Made by a program: the position numbers and the translations under genes | Shown here: positions 19,714 through 28,636 of the stretch, piece by piece | Layout: the number at the start of each line of letters is the position of its first letter | Position numbering within the stretch: the stretch's first letter is position 1 | Notes under the pieces: model-generated | What the model was told of the DNA's origin: nothing | What the model saw: the letters and a program-made list of their open reading frames with translations, nothing else | The model's database searches: none | Source of the DNA: a virus | Direction: 5' to 3' (one strand) | Length of the DNA stretch: 33,867 nucleotides | IMG/VR virus record: IMGVR_UViG_3300042922_000586 | Coordinates: 1 to 33,867 of that record

Positions 19714-20522
19714 TGAGTGATTTAACTAAAATATTTAATTATGACAGTAAGCAAATGCGAATAGTGGTTGTTGATAACGAACCTTGGTTTGTAGCAAAAG
19801 ATGTTTGTGAATTATTGGGGCTTGAGCAAGTTAGCCGAGCCATGGACAGACTTGATGATGATGAAAGGGGCTTACTAAAAGTAACCCACCCCCAAAGCCC
19901 GGATAAGACTATTGAAGTTAACGGCATCAACGAGTCGGGACTATATCAATTAATTATCGCATCAAACAAACACGAGGCAAGATCGTTCAAGCGGTGGGTC
20001 ACTCATGAAGTACTGCCAACAATCCGCAGACACGGCATGTACGCTACTGATGATTTATTAAATAACCCAGACTTGGCAATTAAGGCATTCACTGCCCTTA
20101 AGGAAGAACGGGCCCGGAATCAACAATTGGCACTTGAAAATGCCCAGAAAACTCAAATAATCCATGAGCTTCAACCAAAGGCTACATACTACGATTTTAT
20201 TTTGCAAACTAAAGCTGCTATATCAGTAAATCAAATTGCAAAAGACTATGGAATGTCTGCAAGGCAATTAAATAACCTGTTGCATGATTTTAAAGTACAA
20301 TATAAAGAAGGGGGAATATGGTTATTGTATCAAGACCATGCGCCAATGGGGTATACTTCATCCAAAACCCATAATTACACTAACAGCAGGAACGAGCAAT
20401 GCAGTAAGCTTCATACCTATTGGACACAAAAAGGACGACTGTTTATCTATGACCTGCTAAAACAGCAAGGAATCCTGCCGATGATTGAGCGTGAAGGGTT
20501 AAGATTGGTTTCAAATAAATAG
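19710..20522 (+). CDS. ant: Phage antirepressor with Bro-N and KilAC (ANT) domains
   Basis: A 270-residue protein. Bro-N domain at about 1-110: LTKIFNYDSKQMRIVVVDNEPWFVAKDVCELLGL, then VNGINESGLYQLIIASNKHEARSFKRWVTHEVLPTIRRHGMY, all hallmark segments. A coiled linker follows, and a KilAC/ANT domain at about 145-265: ISVNQIAKDYGMSARQLNNLLHDFKVQYKEGGIWLL, ending TQKGRLFIYDLLKQQGILP. Such proteins bind CI-type repressors or DNA and trigger lytic growth. ATG 19710 or 19713 both sit downstream of TTTGGAGG. Being in the same island as three repressors, it is a natural candidate to inactivate one or more of them. Confidence 0.92.
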   Translation: MMSDLTKIFNYDSKQMRIVVVDNEPWFVAKDVCELLGLEQVSRAMDRLDDDERGLLKVTHPQSPDKTIEVNGINESGLYQLIIASNKHEARSFKRWVTHEVLPTIRRHGMYATDDLLNNPDLAIKAFTALKEERARNQQLALENAQKTQIIHELQPKATYYDFILQTKAAISVNQIAKDYGMSARQLNNLLHDFKVQYKEGGIWLLYQDHAPMGYTSSKTHNYTNSRNEQCSKLHTYWTQKGRLFIYDLLKQQGILPMIEREGLRLVSNK

Positions 20523-20531
20523 TGACGGTTC

Positions 20532-20560
20532 AAAGAGAGGCTAATAACCTCTCTTTTCTT
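20532..20560. terminator. Bidirectional terminator after the antirepressor
   Basis: AAAGAGAGG (20532-20540) pairs perfectly with CCTCTCTTT (20548-20556), loop 7, with TCTT following and T-rich sequence on the other strand. It ends the antirepressor transcript and the leftward secreted-protein gene. Confidence 0.78.
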
Positions 20561-20569
20561 ATACCCATG

Positions 20570-20584
20570 AAAGGAGGTGATTAG
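20570..20584 (+). promoter_or_regulatory. Orphan perfect Shine-Dalgarno sequence
   Basis: AAAGGAGGTGATTAG faces right but no rightward ORF follows; the leftward gene's stop codon begins at the next base. It resembles the SD before the tape measure (GAGGTGATAAAA at 21231-21242). It may be the original ribosome site of the displaced tail gene, left behind when the leftward gene was inserted. Confidence 0.5.
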
Positions 20585-21127
20585 TTAATTGTTTTTCAGT
20601 TTTTCTGCTTCTTTTATTAGATCATAATTTAAAACTGTTTTCCATTCTTGGATGCATTCTGGAGTTAGCTTGAATTGGTAGTCTAATTGATTGCTGAAGT
20701 TTACTCTAAATAGCACGCTTTTATCGCTTTGTATGGCCTTGTAAATTTTGTCTGTATCGTAGATTATTCTACCGCCCCATGCATATAAAAGATTTGTCTT
20801 TGTACTGGGGAGAGCGTGGTCTTTAATTTGCCAAGTAGTGCTGTTTCCTACGGGTTCTCCTTCGATAATGTAATCAAGGTTTTTACTAAAGAAATAATAC
20901 TCGTTGCCGGATACCATAAACTTCATATTAACAAATGGTTTAGGAATATCTTTAGCGTAAGTCTTTGTGAGGTAGCAAGTCATTTCGGTGCTAGGATTTA
21001 TTGCGATTACTCTCTCACTAGTTACAGTAAAGGTGTTTTTAAATTGATCGAGTGACGTTTTTATCTCCGCAAAACAAATAGACGGCAAACAAAGCAATAC
21101 CACGAAAAATAATAGTGTTTTTTTCAC
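20585..21127 (-). CDS. Secreted moron protein of unknown function
   Basis: A 180-residue leftward protein. The start is GTG (codon at 21125-21127), 8 bases after AAAAGGGG. Earlier starts would lie upstream of the transcription start predicted from the promoter at 21150-21178. The N-terminus MKKTLLFFVVLLCLPSICFA is a classic signal peptide with cleavage before EIK. The mature part is beta-rich (FTVTSERVIAINPSTEMTCYLTKTYAKD, NEYYFFSKNLDYIIEGEPVGNSTTWQI) and not recognised. Own promoter, own terminator and opposite orientation to the late operon define it as a moron, probably expressed in the lysogen and acting at the cell envelope. Confidence 0.8.
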   Translation of the reverse strand: MKKTLLFFVVLLCLPSICFAEIKTSLDQFKNTFTVTSERVIAINPSTEMTCYLTKTYAKDIPKPFVNMKFMVSGNEYYFFSKNLDYIIEGEPVGNSTTWQIKDHALPSTKTNLLYAWGGRIIYDTDKIYKAIQSDKSVLFRVNFSNQLDYQFKLTPECIQEWKTVLNYDLIKEAEKLKNN

Positions 21128-21149
21128 ACAAAAAACCCCTTTTATTCCC

Positions 21150-21178
21150 ATTCTATATAGTTTGTCCTGAAAAATCAA
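21150..21178 (-). promoter_or_regulatory. Promoter of the secreted moron
   Basis: On the minus strand TTGATT (complement of 21173-21178), 17 bases, TAGAAT (complement of 21150-21155), followed directly by GGGAATAAAAGGGG and the GTG start. Good spacing and element match. Confidence 0.68.
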
Positions 21179-21242
21179 TGAATATTCAAAATAGCAGTCC
21201 ATGTGACTGCTATTAATTTTGCTTGGAAACGAGGTGATAAAA

Positions 21243-24236
21243 ATAGCAACCGTAGCAGAGCTACTCGTAAAAATTGGTGCCGACAGCTCAGGTTTGCGCA
21301 AAGAAATCAATGCGACTCAGCGCCAATTGAAGCGAGCATTTGGGCCCGAGTCCCTTGAGTTATCCGAAGGAGCAGCAGGTGTGCTTGCTGGCATTGCTGC
21401 CGCTATGGGAGCAATAGGCATAGCGTCTGTAAAAATGGCTGCCGATATGCAGGCGAGCAGGACCGCATTTACTCAGTTATTGGGAAGTGCGGATAAGGCA
21501 AACGCAATGCTAAAAGACTTGGCTACTTTTGCCGCCGACACACCATTTGAACTGCCGGGATTAGTAAATGCGTCAAAAAGACTTTTAGGTATGGGGTTTG
21601 CCGCCGAAGATGTAATTCCAATGATGTCTGCCGTTGGCGATTCTATTGCGTTACTCGGTGGCGGTCAAGATGCGATTAACGGTGTTGTTCGTGCTCTAGG
21701 TCAAATTCAGGCTAAAGGAAAACTGTCGGCAGAAGAAATTAATCAGCTTGCAGATAATAATATACAGGCTTGGAAATATGTTGCTTCTGAGCTAGGCGTG
21801 TCGATTCCTCAGGCAATGGAAATGACAAAGAATGGCGCTGTCGATGCCACGACAGCTATTAACGGTATAGTAAAAGGTATGCAGTCTGAATTCAAAGGTG
21901 GCATGACGGCATTATCCAAGGAGATACCTGGGCTACTGTCAACCATCAAGGACAATGCAGGCGCTGTAATGCGTGAAATGGGAGACCAGATAACCGATGC
22001 ACTAGATTTAAAAGCCAGACTGCAAGGCGTTGCTGATTACCTCAATACCTTCGCCAGTGCAGTAGAAAATTCAGGCCTTAAAAATGCGATACTTGGAATG
22101 GTTCCTCCTGAAGCTACAGCCGCTGTTTTCGCATTAGGCGGAGCATTAGTAGCAGTTGCCATACCTGCGATATATACATTCGCCGCCGGCTTATGGTTGG
22201 CTATTGCACCTATGGCCCCTTTTATCGCGTTAGGCGCGGCAATTGGCTTGCTGGCCTATGAGATTTGGAAGAACTGGGAACCGCTTGGCGGACTTTTCTC
22301 AGGTCTCTGGAGTGCGATAACATCTTCAACCTCCGCGGCATGGGGTAACATTCAAAGAGTGTTTTATTCTGGTGTTCAATCTGTTTTGCAGATGATGATA
22401 CCTCTTGCAAATCTGGTTGGTGGTGGGCTACAGGCGGCATTAAGTAGCTGGCTTGATACACTGCCAGGCAAGATTGAAGCTGCTTCATCACAAGCTGCTG
22501 AAGCGAATACAAAGTTGGCGGAAAGCTTAGCGAGTGTCAAAAAAGCTGCCAGTGGTTTAAACGTCGGCATGGTCATGAAAGACATTTCAAGTTTAATGCC
22601 TTCTGCTGCGAATAAACCTAATACTACTTTTACGGGATTACACGGAAACGGCTCTCCCGCTGCAGCACCTGACGACGGCGCTACAAAAAAAGCTGCAGAT
22701 AAAGCAGCAAAGGAATGGGAGAAGCTTGAGGATAAAGCTGAGCAAGTCAGCAAATCAATTCAGCGTGAGTGGGTGCAAACCACAAAAACCCAAATGGAAC
22801 AGCTTGATATTTGGGTGGATGAGCAGAACAGAGAGCTTGATAAAACTGCTGCTGCAAATGTCAATTACGAGGAAGACAAGAAGAAGGTTGCAGCCATATA
22901 CTCTGAGAGACGAATTAAAATTCTTCGCGATGAAGCCCAAAAAGCAAGGGAAATTGCTGTTACGATTCGCGATGCGTGGAAAGAACTGCAATACAATACG
23001 ACCAGTAGTGGATTGGCAGGAAATAGCGCTGATCTTGCTAAGATGGCTAGTGACCATCAGAATGCCATTGACGCTATTAGTGACAAGTGGGATAAGTTGT
23101 CTCAACAATACGCTACAGCTACGGCGACAGAGAAGTCTATATTTATTAAGAATCTTCAAGATCGCGGCGTTGTGTATAAAAAAATTGGCGAAGATGAAAT
23201 ATCTTTTGAGGCCAATAAGTTAGCCGAGAAAGCAGCCTTGAACGAGCAGTATAATCAAAAACTGTTAGATAGGTACGCTACAGGCAAAGACCTCCAAGCC
23301 GATATTGACGCGGCCTACAATGCTAACAGTATGGCTATGTTGCAAGCAGCGTTAACCAAAGAAAATGCCATCCAGCAGAGCAATCGCGATGCCCAATTAG
23401 AAATGATGAAACTATTTGAGCAAGCTAGGGCAGATGCAACGTTAACATCGGCTGAAGTCATTTCCCGTATAGGGTCAACAGCCTATGACGGCTTTAAGTC
23501 CGGACTTGCCGACATATTTGCCGGAACGAAAAGCATTGGAGATGCCTGGAACGAGTTAGGCGGTGTAATCCGCAAGGTAATTGCTAATATGGTGGCGGAG
23601 TGGATTGCTGGCAAAATTGCAATGGCTTTATTCGGCAAAGCATCGGGTGATGAAACATCAGCTAAATCAGTAACCCAAGGTGCAGCTACGGCAGCCGCAT
23701 GGTGGCCTGCCGCTATTGCGGTATCTCTGGCGACTTTTGGGGCTAACGCTGGTCCGGCTATTGGCGGCATGGCGGCGGCTACGGTTGCAGGGATGGGTAT
23801 GGGCATGATTTCGGGCAAGGCAACAGGCGGCCCGATCAATGGGCCCGGTACCGGAACTTCAGACAGTATTTTAACCTGGCTGTCAAACGGTGAGTATGTT
23901 ATTAAAGCCTCTGCGGTCAGAGAGCTTGGCATTGATGCATTAAATACACTCAATACTGGGCAAATGCCTGCGTTCGCATCTGGTGGTTTAGTGACCGGCC
24001 CGTCACTATCATCGTTAGGCAGTAAATACAGTGGATCTACTGGCAACCAGACGAACAGAAGATCATCAACAACCACCGACTCATCCAGTCAATCACCATC
24101 CATTAACGGCACCATAAACGTAAACATGCTCGACACAAAAGGCTTCAAAAAATTCCTGAAAAACTCCGGCGGCGCAGAAGTGCAGAAATTCTTTGTCGGC
24201 CAAGCAAAGGCGTTCGGCGTGGGGGTGAGGATATAG
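21243..24236 (+). CDS. Tape measure protein, probable ATA start
   Basis: The protein that fixes tail length and crosses into the host on infection, 997 residues from 21243. GAGGTGA (21231-21237) sits 5 bases before ATA 21243, giving IATVAELLVKIGADSSGLRKEI; the only other starts are TTG 21219 and GTG 21234, upstream of or inside the SD. An N-terminal tape-measure core is at about 60-200 (FTQLLGSADKANAMLKDLATFAADTPFELPGL). Hydrophobic clusters lie near 290-345 and 820-860 (WWPAAIAVSLATFG...MGMGMI), with long coiled coils at about 480-760. The C-terminal segment ATGGPINGPGTGTSDSI...LSNGEYVI is typical. By the usual 0.15 nm per residue it predicts a tail near 150 nm. It is about 7 kb from its chaperone. 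Confidence 0.93.
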   Translation: MATVAELLVKIGADSSGLRKEINATQRQLKRAFGPESLELSEGAAGVLAGIAAAMGAIGIASVKMAADMQASRTAFTQLLGSADKANAMLKDLATFAADTPFELPGLVNASKRLLGMGFAAEDVIPMMSAVGDSIALLGGGQDAINGVVRALGQIQAKGKLSAEEINQLADNNIQAWKYVASELGVSIPQAMEMTKNGAVDATTAINGIVKGMQSEFKGGMTALSKEIPGLLSTIKDNAGAVMREMGDQITDALDLKARLQGVADYLNTFASAVENSGLKNAILGMVPPEATAAVFALGGALVAVAIPAIYTFAAGLWLAIAPMAPFIALGAAIGLLAYEIWKNWEPLGGLFSGLWSAITSSTSAAWGNIQRVFYSGVQSVLQMMIPLANLVGGGLQAALSSWLDTLPGKIEAASSQAAEANTKLAESLASVKKAASGLNVGMVMKDISSLMPSAANKPNTTFTGLHGNGSPAAAPDDGATKKAADKAAKEWEKLEDKAEQVSKSIQREWVQTTKTQMEQLDIWVDEQNRELDKTAAANVNYEEDKKKVAAIYSERRIKILRDEAQKAREIAVTIRDAWKELQYNTTSSGLAGNSADLAKMASDHQNAIDAISDKWDKLSQQYATATATEKSIFIKNLQDRGVVYKKIGEDEISFEANKLAEKAALNEQYNQKLLDRYATGKDLQADIDAAYNANSMAMLQAALTKENAIQQSNRDAQLEMMKLFEQARADATLTSAEVISRIGSTAYDGFKSGLADIFAGTKSIGDAWNELGGVIRKVIANMVAEWIAGKIAMALFGKASGDETSAKSVTQGAATAAAWWPAAIAVSLATFGANAGPAIGGMAAATVAGMGMGMISGKATGGPINGPGTGTSDSILTWLSNGEYVIKASAVRELGIDALNTLNTGQMPAFASGGLVTGPSLSSLGSKYSGSTGNQTNRRSSTTTDSSSQSPSINGTINVNMLDTKGFKKFLKNSGGAEVQKFFVGQAKAFGVGVRI

Positions 24237-24802
24237 ATATTTTTCCGCAACAAACAAATATGGCGTGGAACAACAAGAAAACGCCCAGATATGATGTAAC
24301 AGTGCAAAAATCAGGCACTAAGAAACGGAAAACGATCTGTACCCATGCTTACCCTGAATGGGAGTTAGAATGTTCTTTTGTGGCTCTTGATAAACGGCAG
24401 GTTGATAAGATTGCCGGGTTTTTTTGCTCACAGTACGGAGTAACTAAAGCTTTTCTGTGGTATGACATGGAGGACTATCGGCAGGCCGGGATTCAATTCG
24501 GTATCGGCGATGGCGTAACTCAGCGGTTTCAGTTGTTGCGATCGTGGGCTGATCTGTTTTATGAACCCGTTTATGATATTCTTACCGACTCGCTGATGGT
24601 CTATCAAAATGAAGCTCGTACAGCGGTAACCTTAGAGGACAATGGCATCGTGTATTTTTCGACACCACCAGCGGCAGGCATAAAACTTGCCGCTGATTTC
24701 TATTACTATTGGCGGGTGGCGTTTGACAGCGACATTACATGGGAAATGATCTGGTACAATCTTTACAATCTAAATTCGTTTAAGTTGGTGAGTGTCCGAT
24801 GA
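24233..24802 (+). CDS. Distal tail protein (DUF2460-like), probable ATA start
   Basis: The protein that forms the ring at the tail end, first of a four-gene tail-tip set. ATG 24260 is the first standard start, but the family begins with an FPxxxxxxWxxxKTPxxxTxVQ segment. That is found only if translation begins at ATA 24233 (IDIFPQQTNMAWNNKKTPRYDVTVQ). ATA 24233 is 5 bases after GGGGGTG and overlaps the tape measure stop (ATAG). Later typical segments: YPEWELECSFVALD, IAGFFCSQYGVTKAFLW, a GDGVTQRFQLLR strand and VYFSTPPAAGIKLAADFYYYWRV. Length 189 residues from 24233. Confidence 0.82.
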   Translation: MDIFPQQTNMAWNNKKTPRYDVTVQKSGTKKRKTICTHAYPEWELECSFVALDKRQVDKIAGFFCSQYGVTKAFLWYDMEDYRQAGIQFGIGDGVTQRFQLLRSWADLFYEPVYDILTDSLMVYQNEARTAVTLEDNGIVYFSTPPAAGIKLAADFYYYWRVAFDSDITWEMIWYNLYNLNSFKLVSVR

Positions 24803-25659
24803 TGGAATGCAGTGAAACGTTAAAAAATTTTATTCATACTGCCACCGAGATGTATGTTTGTAATTTGTATCAAATAACGCTTAGAGGCGGTACCGTACTG
24901 CGATATGCCGACTACGACATGGATATTACTCTGACTGACGGTCGCAAATTTATTCACACAGGCCCCATGTTCGTGCGCGGACAAACTTCCGTAACCGCAA
25001 AAATAGAGGTTGATTCTATGGATGCCTCTGTATTTGCTGATCAGTCCGATAAAGTCGGGATGACTACCTGGATGGAAGCGGCGCAAACCGGCGCATTTGA
25101 TGAGGCTGACTTTATCACTTATATGTGCTTTATGTCCGCGCCTGGTGTCGTAGTCGACGTTTTAGAATGGTTCGGCGGCTACGTTGATGTAGAGGGCGGC
25201 GGCGGTATGGAAATGGATTGGAAAATAAACTCTGAAATGAAGAAACTGAATGTTGATTATCCAACCAGAAAGTTTTATCCAACCTGTCCCTATGTGTTGT
25301 ATGGTGCTGGGTGTGAGTTAAATATTGCCGACTGGACCGTAAGCGGGACGATAACACAGGTAAATAGCAAACAGGAGATACACACGGACTTGACATTCGG
25401 CGACGGATATTATGATCTGGGAGGAGCTTCATTTACGTCAGGCGACCTAATTGGATCGAGCATGTCGGTTAAAAACTCATATGCATTAAACGGCAGAATA
25501 GTTTTTATTGTTTCGCTTGATCTGCTGCCTGCGGTCGGTGACACGTTTACCATTTACCCCGGGTGCGAGAAAACGCCAGCGATCTGCGCAACGAAATTCG
25601 ATAACCTTGCCAAAAACCGCAGTACGCCGTTTATTCCGTTGAAGGAGACGGTGACATGA
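24799..25659 (+). CDS. Tail tip hub protein (DUF2163/BR0599-like)
   Basis: A 286-residue protein matching the second tail-tip protein of gene transfer agents and related siphophages. The N-terminal beta domain (YQITLRGGTVLRYADYDMDITLTDGRKFIHTGPMF) is followed by a linker and the C-terminal BR0599-like domain, with its Cys-containing segments CPYVLYGAGCELN and PGCEKTPAICATKFDNLANF-like end. The conserved cysteines probably form a disulfide or metal site. ATG 24799 overlaps the previous stop. Confidence 0.88.
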   Translation: MMECSETLKNFIHTATEMYVCNLYQITLRGGTVLRYADYDMDITLTDGRKFIHTGPMFVRGQTSVTAKIEVDSMDASVFADQSDKVGMTTWMEAAQTGAFDEADFITYMCFMSAPGVVVDVLEWFGGYVDVEGGGGMEMDWKINSEMKKLNVDYPTRKFYPTCPYVLYGAGCELNIADWTVSGTITQVNSKQEIHTDLTFGDGYYDLGGASFTSGDLIGSSMSVKNSYALNGRIVFIVSLDLLPAVGDTFTIYPGCEKTPAICATKFDNLAKNRSTPFIPLKETVT

Positions 25660-26078
25660 TAGTCTCTGAAGCAAAAAAATGGCTAGGAACTCCATATCAT
25701 TCAGGCGCTAATATAAAAGGTGTGGGCGTGGATTGCGGTTGGTTATTAATTAAGGTGTATGAAAACGCAGGCATACTACCACCGGGTGAATGTGATCCCG
25801 GGTATTATTCGCCCGAATGGCACTTACACAGATCAGAAGAAAAATATCTCGGTTGGGTGATAAAATACTGCAAGCCGGTCGACAGTCCGAAACCGGGCGA
25901 CATTGCACTATTTAAGTTTGGTCGTTGTGTTAGCCACGGCGGTATTTTTATTGGCGGCAATAAAATAATTCACGCTTATACCGGCATGGGGGTTATTATG
26001 TCAGGCATGAATGAAGCCCTATTGCTGGACAAGAAAGGTGAATCAAGGCTGCACGGCATGTATAGGGCGGTGATATAA
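25656..26078 (+). CDS. NlpC/P60 cell-wall peptidase of the tail tip
   Basis: A 140-residue cysteine peptidase that cuts peptidoglycan stem peptides during DNA entry. Catalytic Cys27 is in GVDCGWLL, His94 in CVSHGGIF, with the polar third residue expected shortly after (near H106 in IIHAYTG). The fold starts SEAKKWLGTPYHSGAN as in the family, and KPGDIALFKFG precedes the histidine strand. Position between the hub proteins matches GTA gene 14. Overlaps both neighbours by 1-4 bases. Confidence 0.93.
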   Translation: MIVSEAKKWLGTPYHSGANIKGVGVDCGWLLIKVYENAGILPPGECDPGYYSPEWHLHRSEEKYLGWVIKYCKPVDSPKPGDIALFKFGRCVSHGGIFIGGNKIIHAYTGMGVIMSGMNEALLLDKKGESRLHGMYRAVI

Positions 26079-28210
26079 TGGGCGGCAAAAGCACAACGAT
26101 CGATCCCGGGAGCGTAGGCAGCTTTCAAGTAAACCAGGCCACGTATGGGATAGTAACACCGGTAATACTGGGCACTTCCCGGCAACAGGCAAACATAATC
26201 GATCATTTCAATTTTACAACATTAAAGCACACGCAAAAGTCCGGTAAAGGCGGCGGATCAACCACAACCGTAAGCTACACCTATAAAGCCGCCGTCATGT
26301 TGGCGATGTGCGAGGGACCTATTGCCGGTATCGGCAGCGTCTGGGTGGATACTGACACGGTCACTACCCTGGCAGCTACAGGGCTCACGTTGTTTGACGG
26401 GAGCATCGGACAGGAACCGTGGCCGTATATACTTTCAACAGAGTCTAGTTTGCCATGGATCTATAAGCTTTTTGGATCTACGATTGACCCTCTTACGGAT
26501 AAAATATCGCATTATCTTCCATATAGCGGTTTGGCCTATGTGGCCGGGTACATTGACCTAAATAGCAATGCCGGAGTTAAGATCTACAACTTTGAGATTA
26601 AAGGCCAATTGCTTGACACCGGCGATGGCGTGGATATTAACCCGGCAGACGGGTGCAGATACATACTTACTGCACTGGATTTCACGGATAGCAATATCCA
26701 TGCCGAGACATACGAGAACTACCAGTTGTTTTGCAAGGCAGCCGATTTATATGTAACCGTTCCTCTGACCGATCAAACAGCGGCGTACGAAACCATTAAT
26801 AAGCTGTGCGAAATGACCAATACGATAACATTCTGGTCGCAGCGGAAAATTAAATTTATCCCGCGCTGTGAAACGGAAATTACCGGCAATGGTGTCACAT
26901 ATACGCCCAACACCACACCTGAGTACGATCTTAGCGATGATGATTTTTTAGAGGATGAGGACGGTAAGCTTGTCACTTGGGAGCGTACCGGAAACGCTGA
27001 AACCTATAATCAGGTTACTGTTGAGTTTACCAACCGGGCAAATGGCTATGAAACTGAAACTGTAGACTATCAAATTTTAGCCGATATTAATAAGCGCGGG
27101 CTCCGACCGATGAGCACGGTAACATACCATGAAATCCATACAAGGGACCGGGCTGGGTATGCAGCTCAAATGTTGGCTATGGATGGCTGTTATGGTAGAA
27201 ACACTTATAAATTTAAGTTAGGGATCAAGCATTGCCTGTTAGAGCCTGGCGATATCGTAACGCTAACGAATGCCGCTAATGGATTAAATAAATTGCCGGT
27301 GGCAATCGAAAGCAAAAAAGAGGTCGAGTTAGGCGAATATGAGTTTGAAGCAAAATATAAGCCGATAGGGACCTATGTACCAGCAAGATACACATCTTAT
27401 GACCCGGTTCGTCCTGCGACTGATAGAAACATTGATCCTGGCGATGCGAACGCTCCGATGTTTTACGAGACACCTTTCACGGATAATTATAATATCGGTA
27501 TCGCGACCAGCGGGGGCGAAAACTGGGGAGGAGCTTACGTATGGATTAGCTCCGACGACGAATCGTATGAACAGGTAGGCGAGATTGCTGGCCCGTCAAA
27601 ATATGGCAAGATTATATCTGCTATGAGTGACACTGATACCTCAATAACGGTTGAAATGGCTGATAGCGACGCACAGTTATTGTCTGTGTCGTCAACGGCG
27701 GCAGATGCTAATGCCACATTGTTGGCCGTAGATCAGGAATGGATGGCGTATGAAACTGCTACATTGGTCAGTCCCAGGGTATATACTTTGTCTGGTTTGC
27801 GCAGAGGGTTGCATGGTAGTGTTGTTGCGGAGCATGTAGTTAATGCTGATTTTCTACGATATGATGCTGAAGGTTTTTTATATCCCTACTCAGCGGAAGA
27901 TGTCGGCAGGGAAATATTTATTAAATTGGTGTCTTATAACGTGTTTGGGTTAGGCGCGCAAGGCTTGGAAGATGTTGCGGCTTATCCATATACCATCACA
28001 GGGGCCGGGTACGTTAGCAGCAGCTACATCTTTACTCAGGCCAGCGCCGTTACCGTTTGGTCGATTGAGCATAACCTTAATAAATATCCTGTTGTCGCAT
28101 GTGTTGATGCGAGCGGAAACACCATCGAAGGGGCTATCAGTTATACCTCTGTTAACACGCTAACAATTACATTTTCAGTCGCGTTAGCCGGCACTGCGTA
28201 TTTAACTTAA
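26078..28210 (+). CDS. Tail hub/central fibre protein (GTA gp15-like)
   Basis: A 710-residue central baseplate protein. N-terminal insertion-rich beta domains (IVTPVILGTSRQQANIIDHFNF, VSYTYKAAVMLAMCEGPIAGIGSVWVD) precede the phage-tail type hub region (YETINKLCEMTNTITFWSQRKIKFIPR, DLSDDDFLEDEDGKLVTWERTGNAETYNQVTVEF, about 230-350). The C-terminal end is a small beta domain (WSIEHNLNKYPVVACVDASGNTIEGAISYTSVNTLTITF) found at the ends of many phage fibre and hub proteins, where it may anchor receptor-binding parts. It completes the DUF2460, DUF2163, NlpC/P60, hub order. Confidence 0.88.
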   Translation: MGGKSTTIDPGSVGSFQVNQATYGIVTPVILGTSRQQANIIDHFNFTTLKHTQKSGKGGGSTTTVSYTYKAAVMLAMCEGPIAGIGSVWVDTDTVTTLAATGLTLFDGSIGQEPWPYILSTESSLPWIYKLFGSTIDPLTDKISHYLPYSGLAYVAGYIDLNSNAGVKIYNFEIKGQLLDTGDGVDINPADGCRYILTALDFTDSNIHAETYENYQLFCKAADLYVTVPLTDQTAAYETINKLCEMTNTITFWSQRKIKFIPRCETEITGNGVTYTPNTTPEYDLSDDDFLEDEDGKLVTWERTGNAETYNQVTVEFTNRANGYETETVDYQILADINKRGLRPMSTVTYHEIHTRDRAGYAAQMLAMDGCYGRNTYKFKLGIKHCLLEPGDIVTLTNAANGLNKLPVAIESKKEVELGEYEFEAKYKPIGTYVPARYTSYDPVRPATDRNIDPGDANAPMFYETPFTDNYNIGIATSGGENWGGAYVWISSDDESYEQVGEIAGPSKYGKIISAMSDTDTSITVEMADSDAQLLSVSSTAADANATLLAVDQEWMAYETATLVSPRVYTLSGLRRGLHGSVVAEHVVNADFLRYDAEGFLYPYSAEDVGREIFIKLVSYNVFGLGAQGLEDVAAYPYTITGAGYVSSSYIFTQASAVTVWSIEHNLNKYPVVACVDASGNTIEGAISYTSVNTLTITFSVALAGTAYLT

Positions 28211-28223
28211 AGGGAGCGATATT

Positions 28224-28625
28224 TTGGCAGAAAAGAATTTTTATTGCGATATTAATATGCATGGAAACAAGATTAGAAGCTTGCCTGATGCCACAACTGC
28301 ACAGGAGCCGGCTACATTGGCGCAGTTGCAGGCAATCGAATTGACACCAGGGCCAAAAGGAGATACTGGTGATACGGGCCCTGCCGGTCCGGCAGGCGCG
28401 TCATACCTAAAATACGCTACCACAATAGGCAATGGAATCGATACTGTATTTACAATAACTCATAATTTTGGTACTCGGGACGTAGTTGTGCAGGTTCGAG
28501 AGACGGCAGCACCTTATGGATACATGGTTCCCGATAGCGTTCAAGCCACTGATATAAACTCAGTGGCTGTTTCTTTCACTGTTGCCCCAACAACAAACCA
28601 GTACAGGGTAATTATTTTAGGATAG
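28224..28625 (+). CDS. Short tail fibre/spike with collagen-like stretch
   Basis: A 133-residue protein from TTG 28224, 7 bases after AGGGAG. The N-terminus (FYCDINMHGNKIRSLPDATTAQEPATLAQLQA) has the N-x-I-x-x-L-x-x-P pattern common in fibre attachment regions. A short collagen-like run follows (GPKGDTGDTGPAGPAG). The C-terminal beta domain (DTVFTITHNFGTRDVVVQVRETAAPYGYM) ends in YRVIILG. Probably a trimeric fibre with receptor or adaptor role. Confidence 0.78.
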   Translation: MAEKNFYCDINMHGNKIRSLPDATTAQEPATLAQLQAIELTPGPKGDTGDTGPAGPAGASYLKYATTIGNGIDTVFTITHNFGTRDVVVQVRETAAPYGYMVPDSVQATDINSVAVSFTVAPTTNQYRVIILG

Positions 28626-28636
28626 GAGGCGTTGAA

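Noticed and set aside
23483-24076. 197-residue minus-strand ORF opposite the tape measure
   Set aside because: It is low-complexity, lies entirely within a well-supported gene on the plus strand, and has no promoter or ribosome site.
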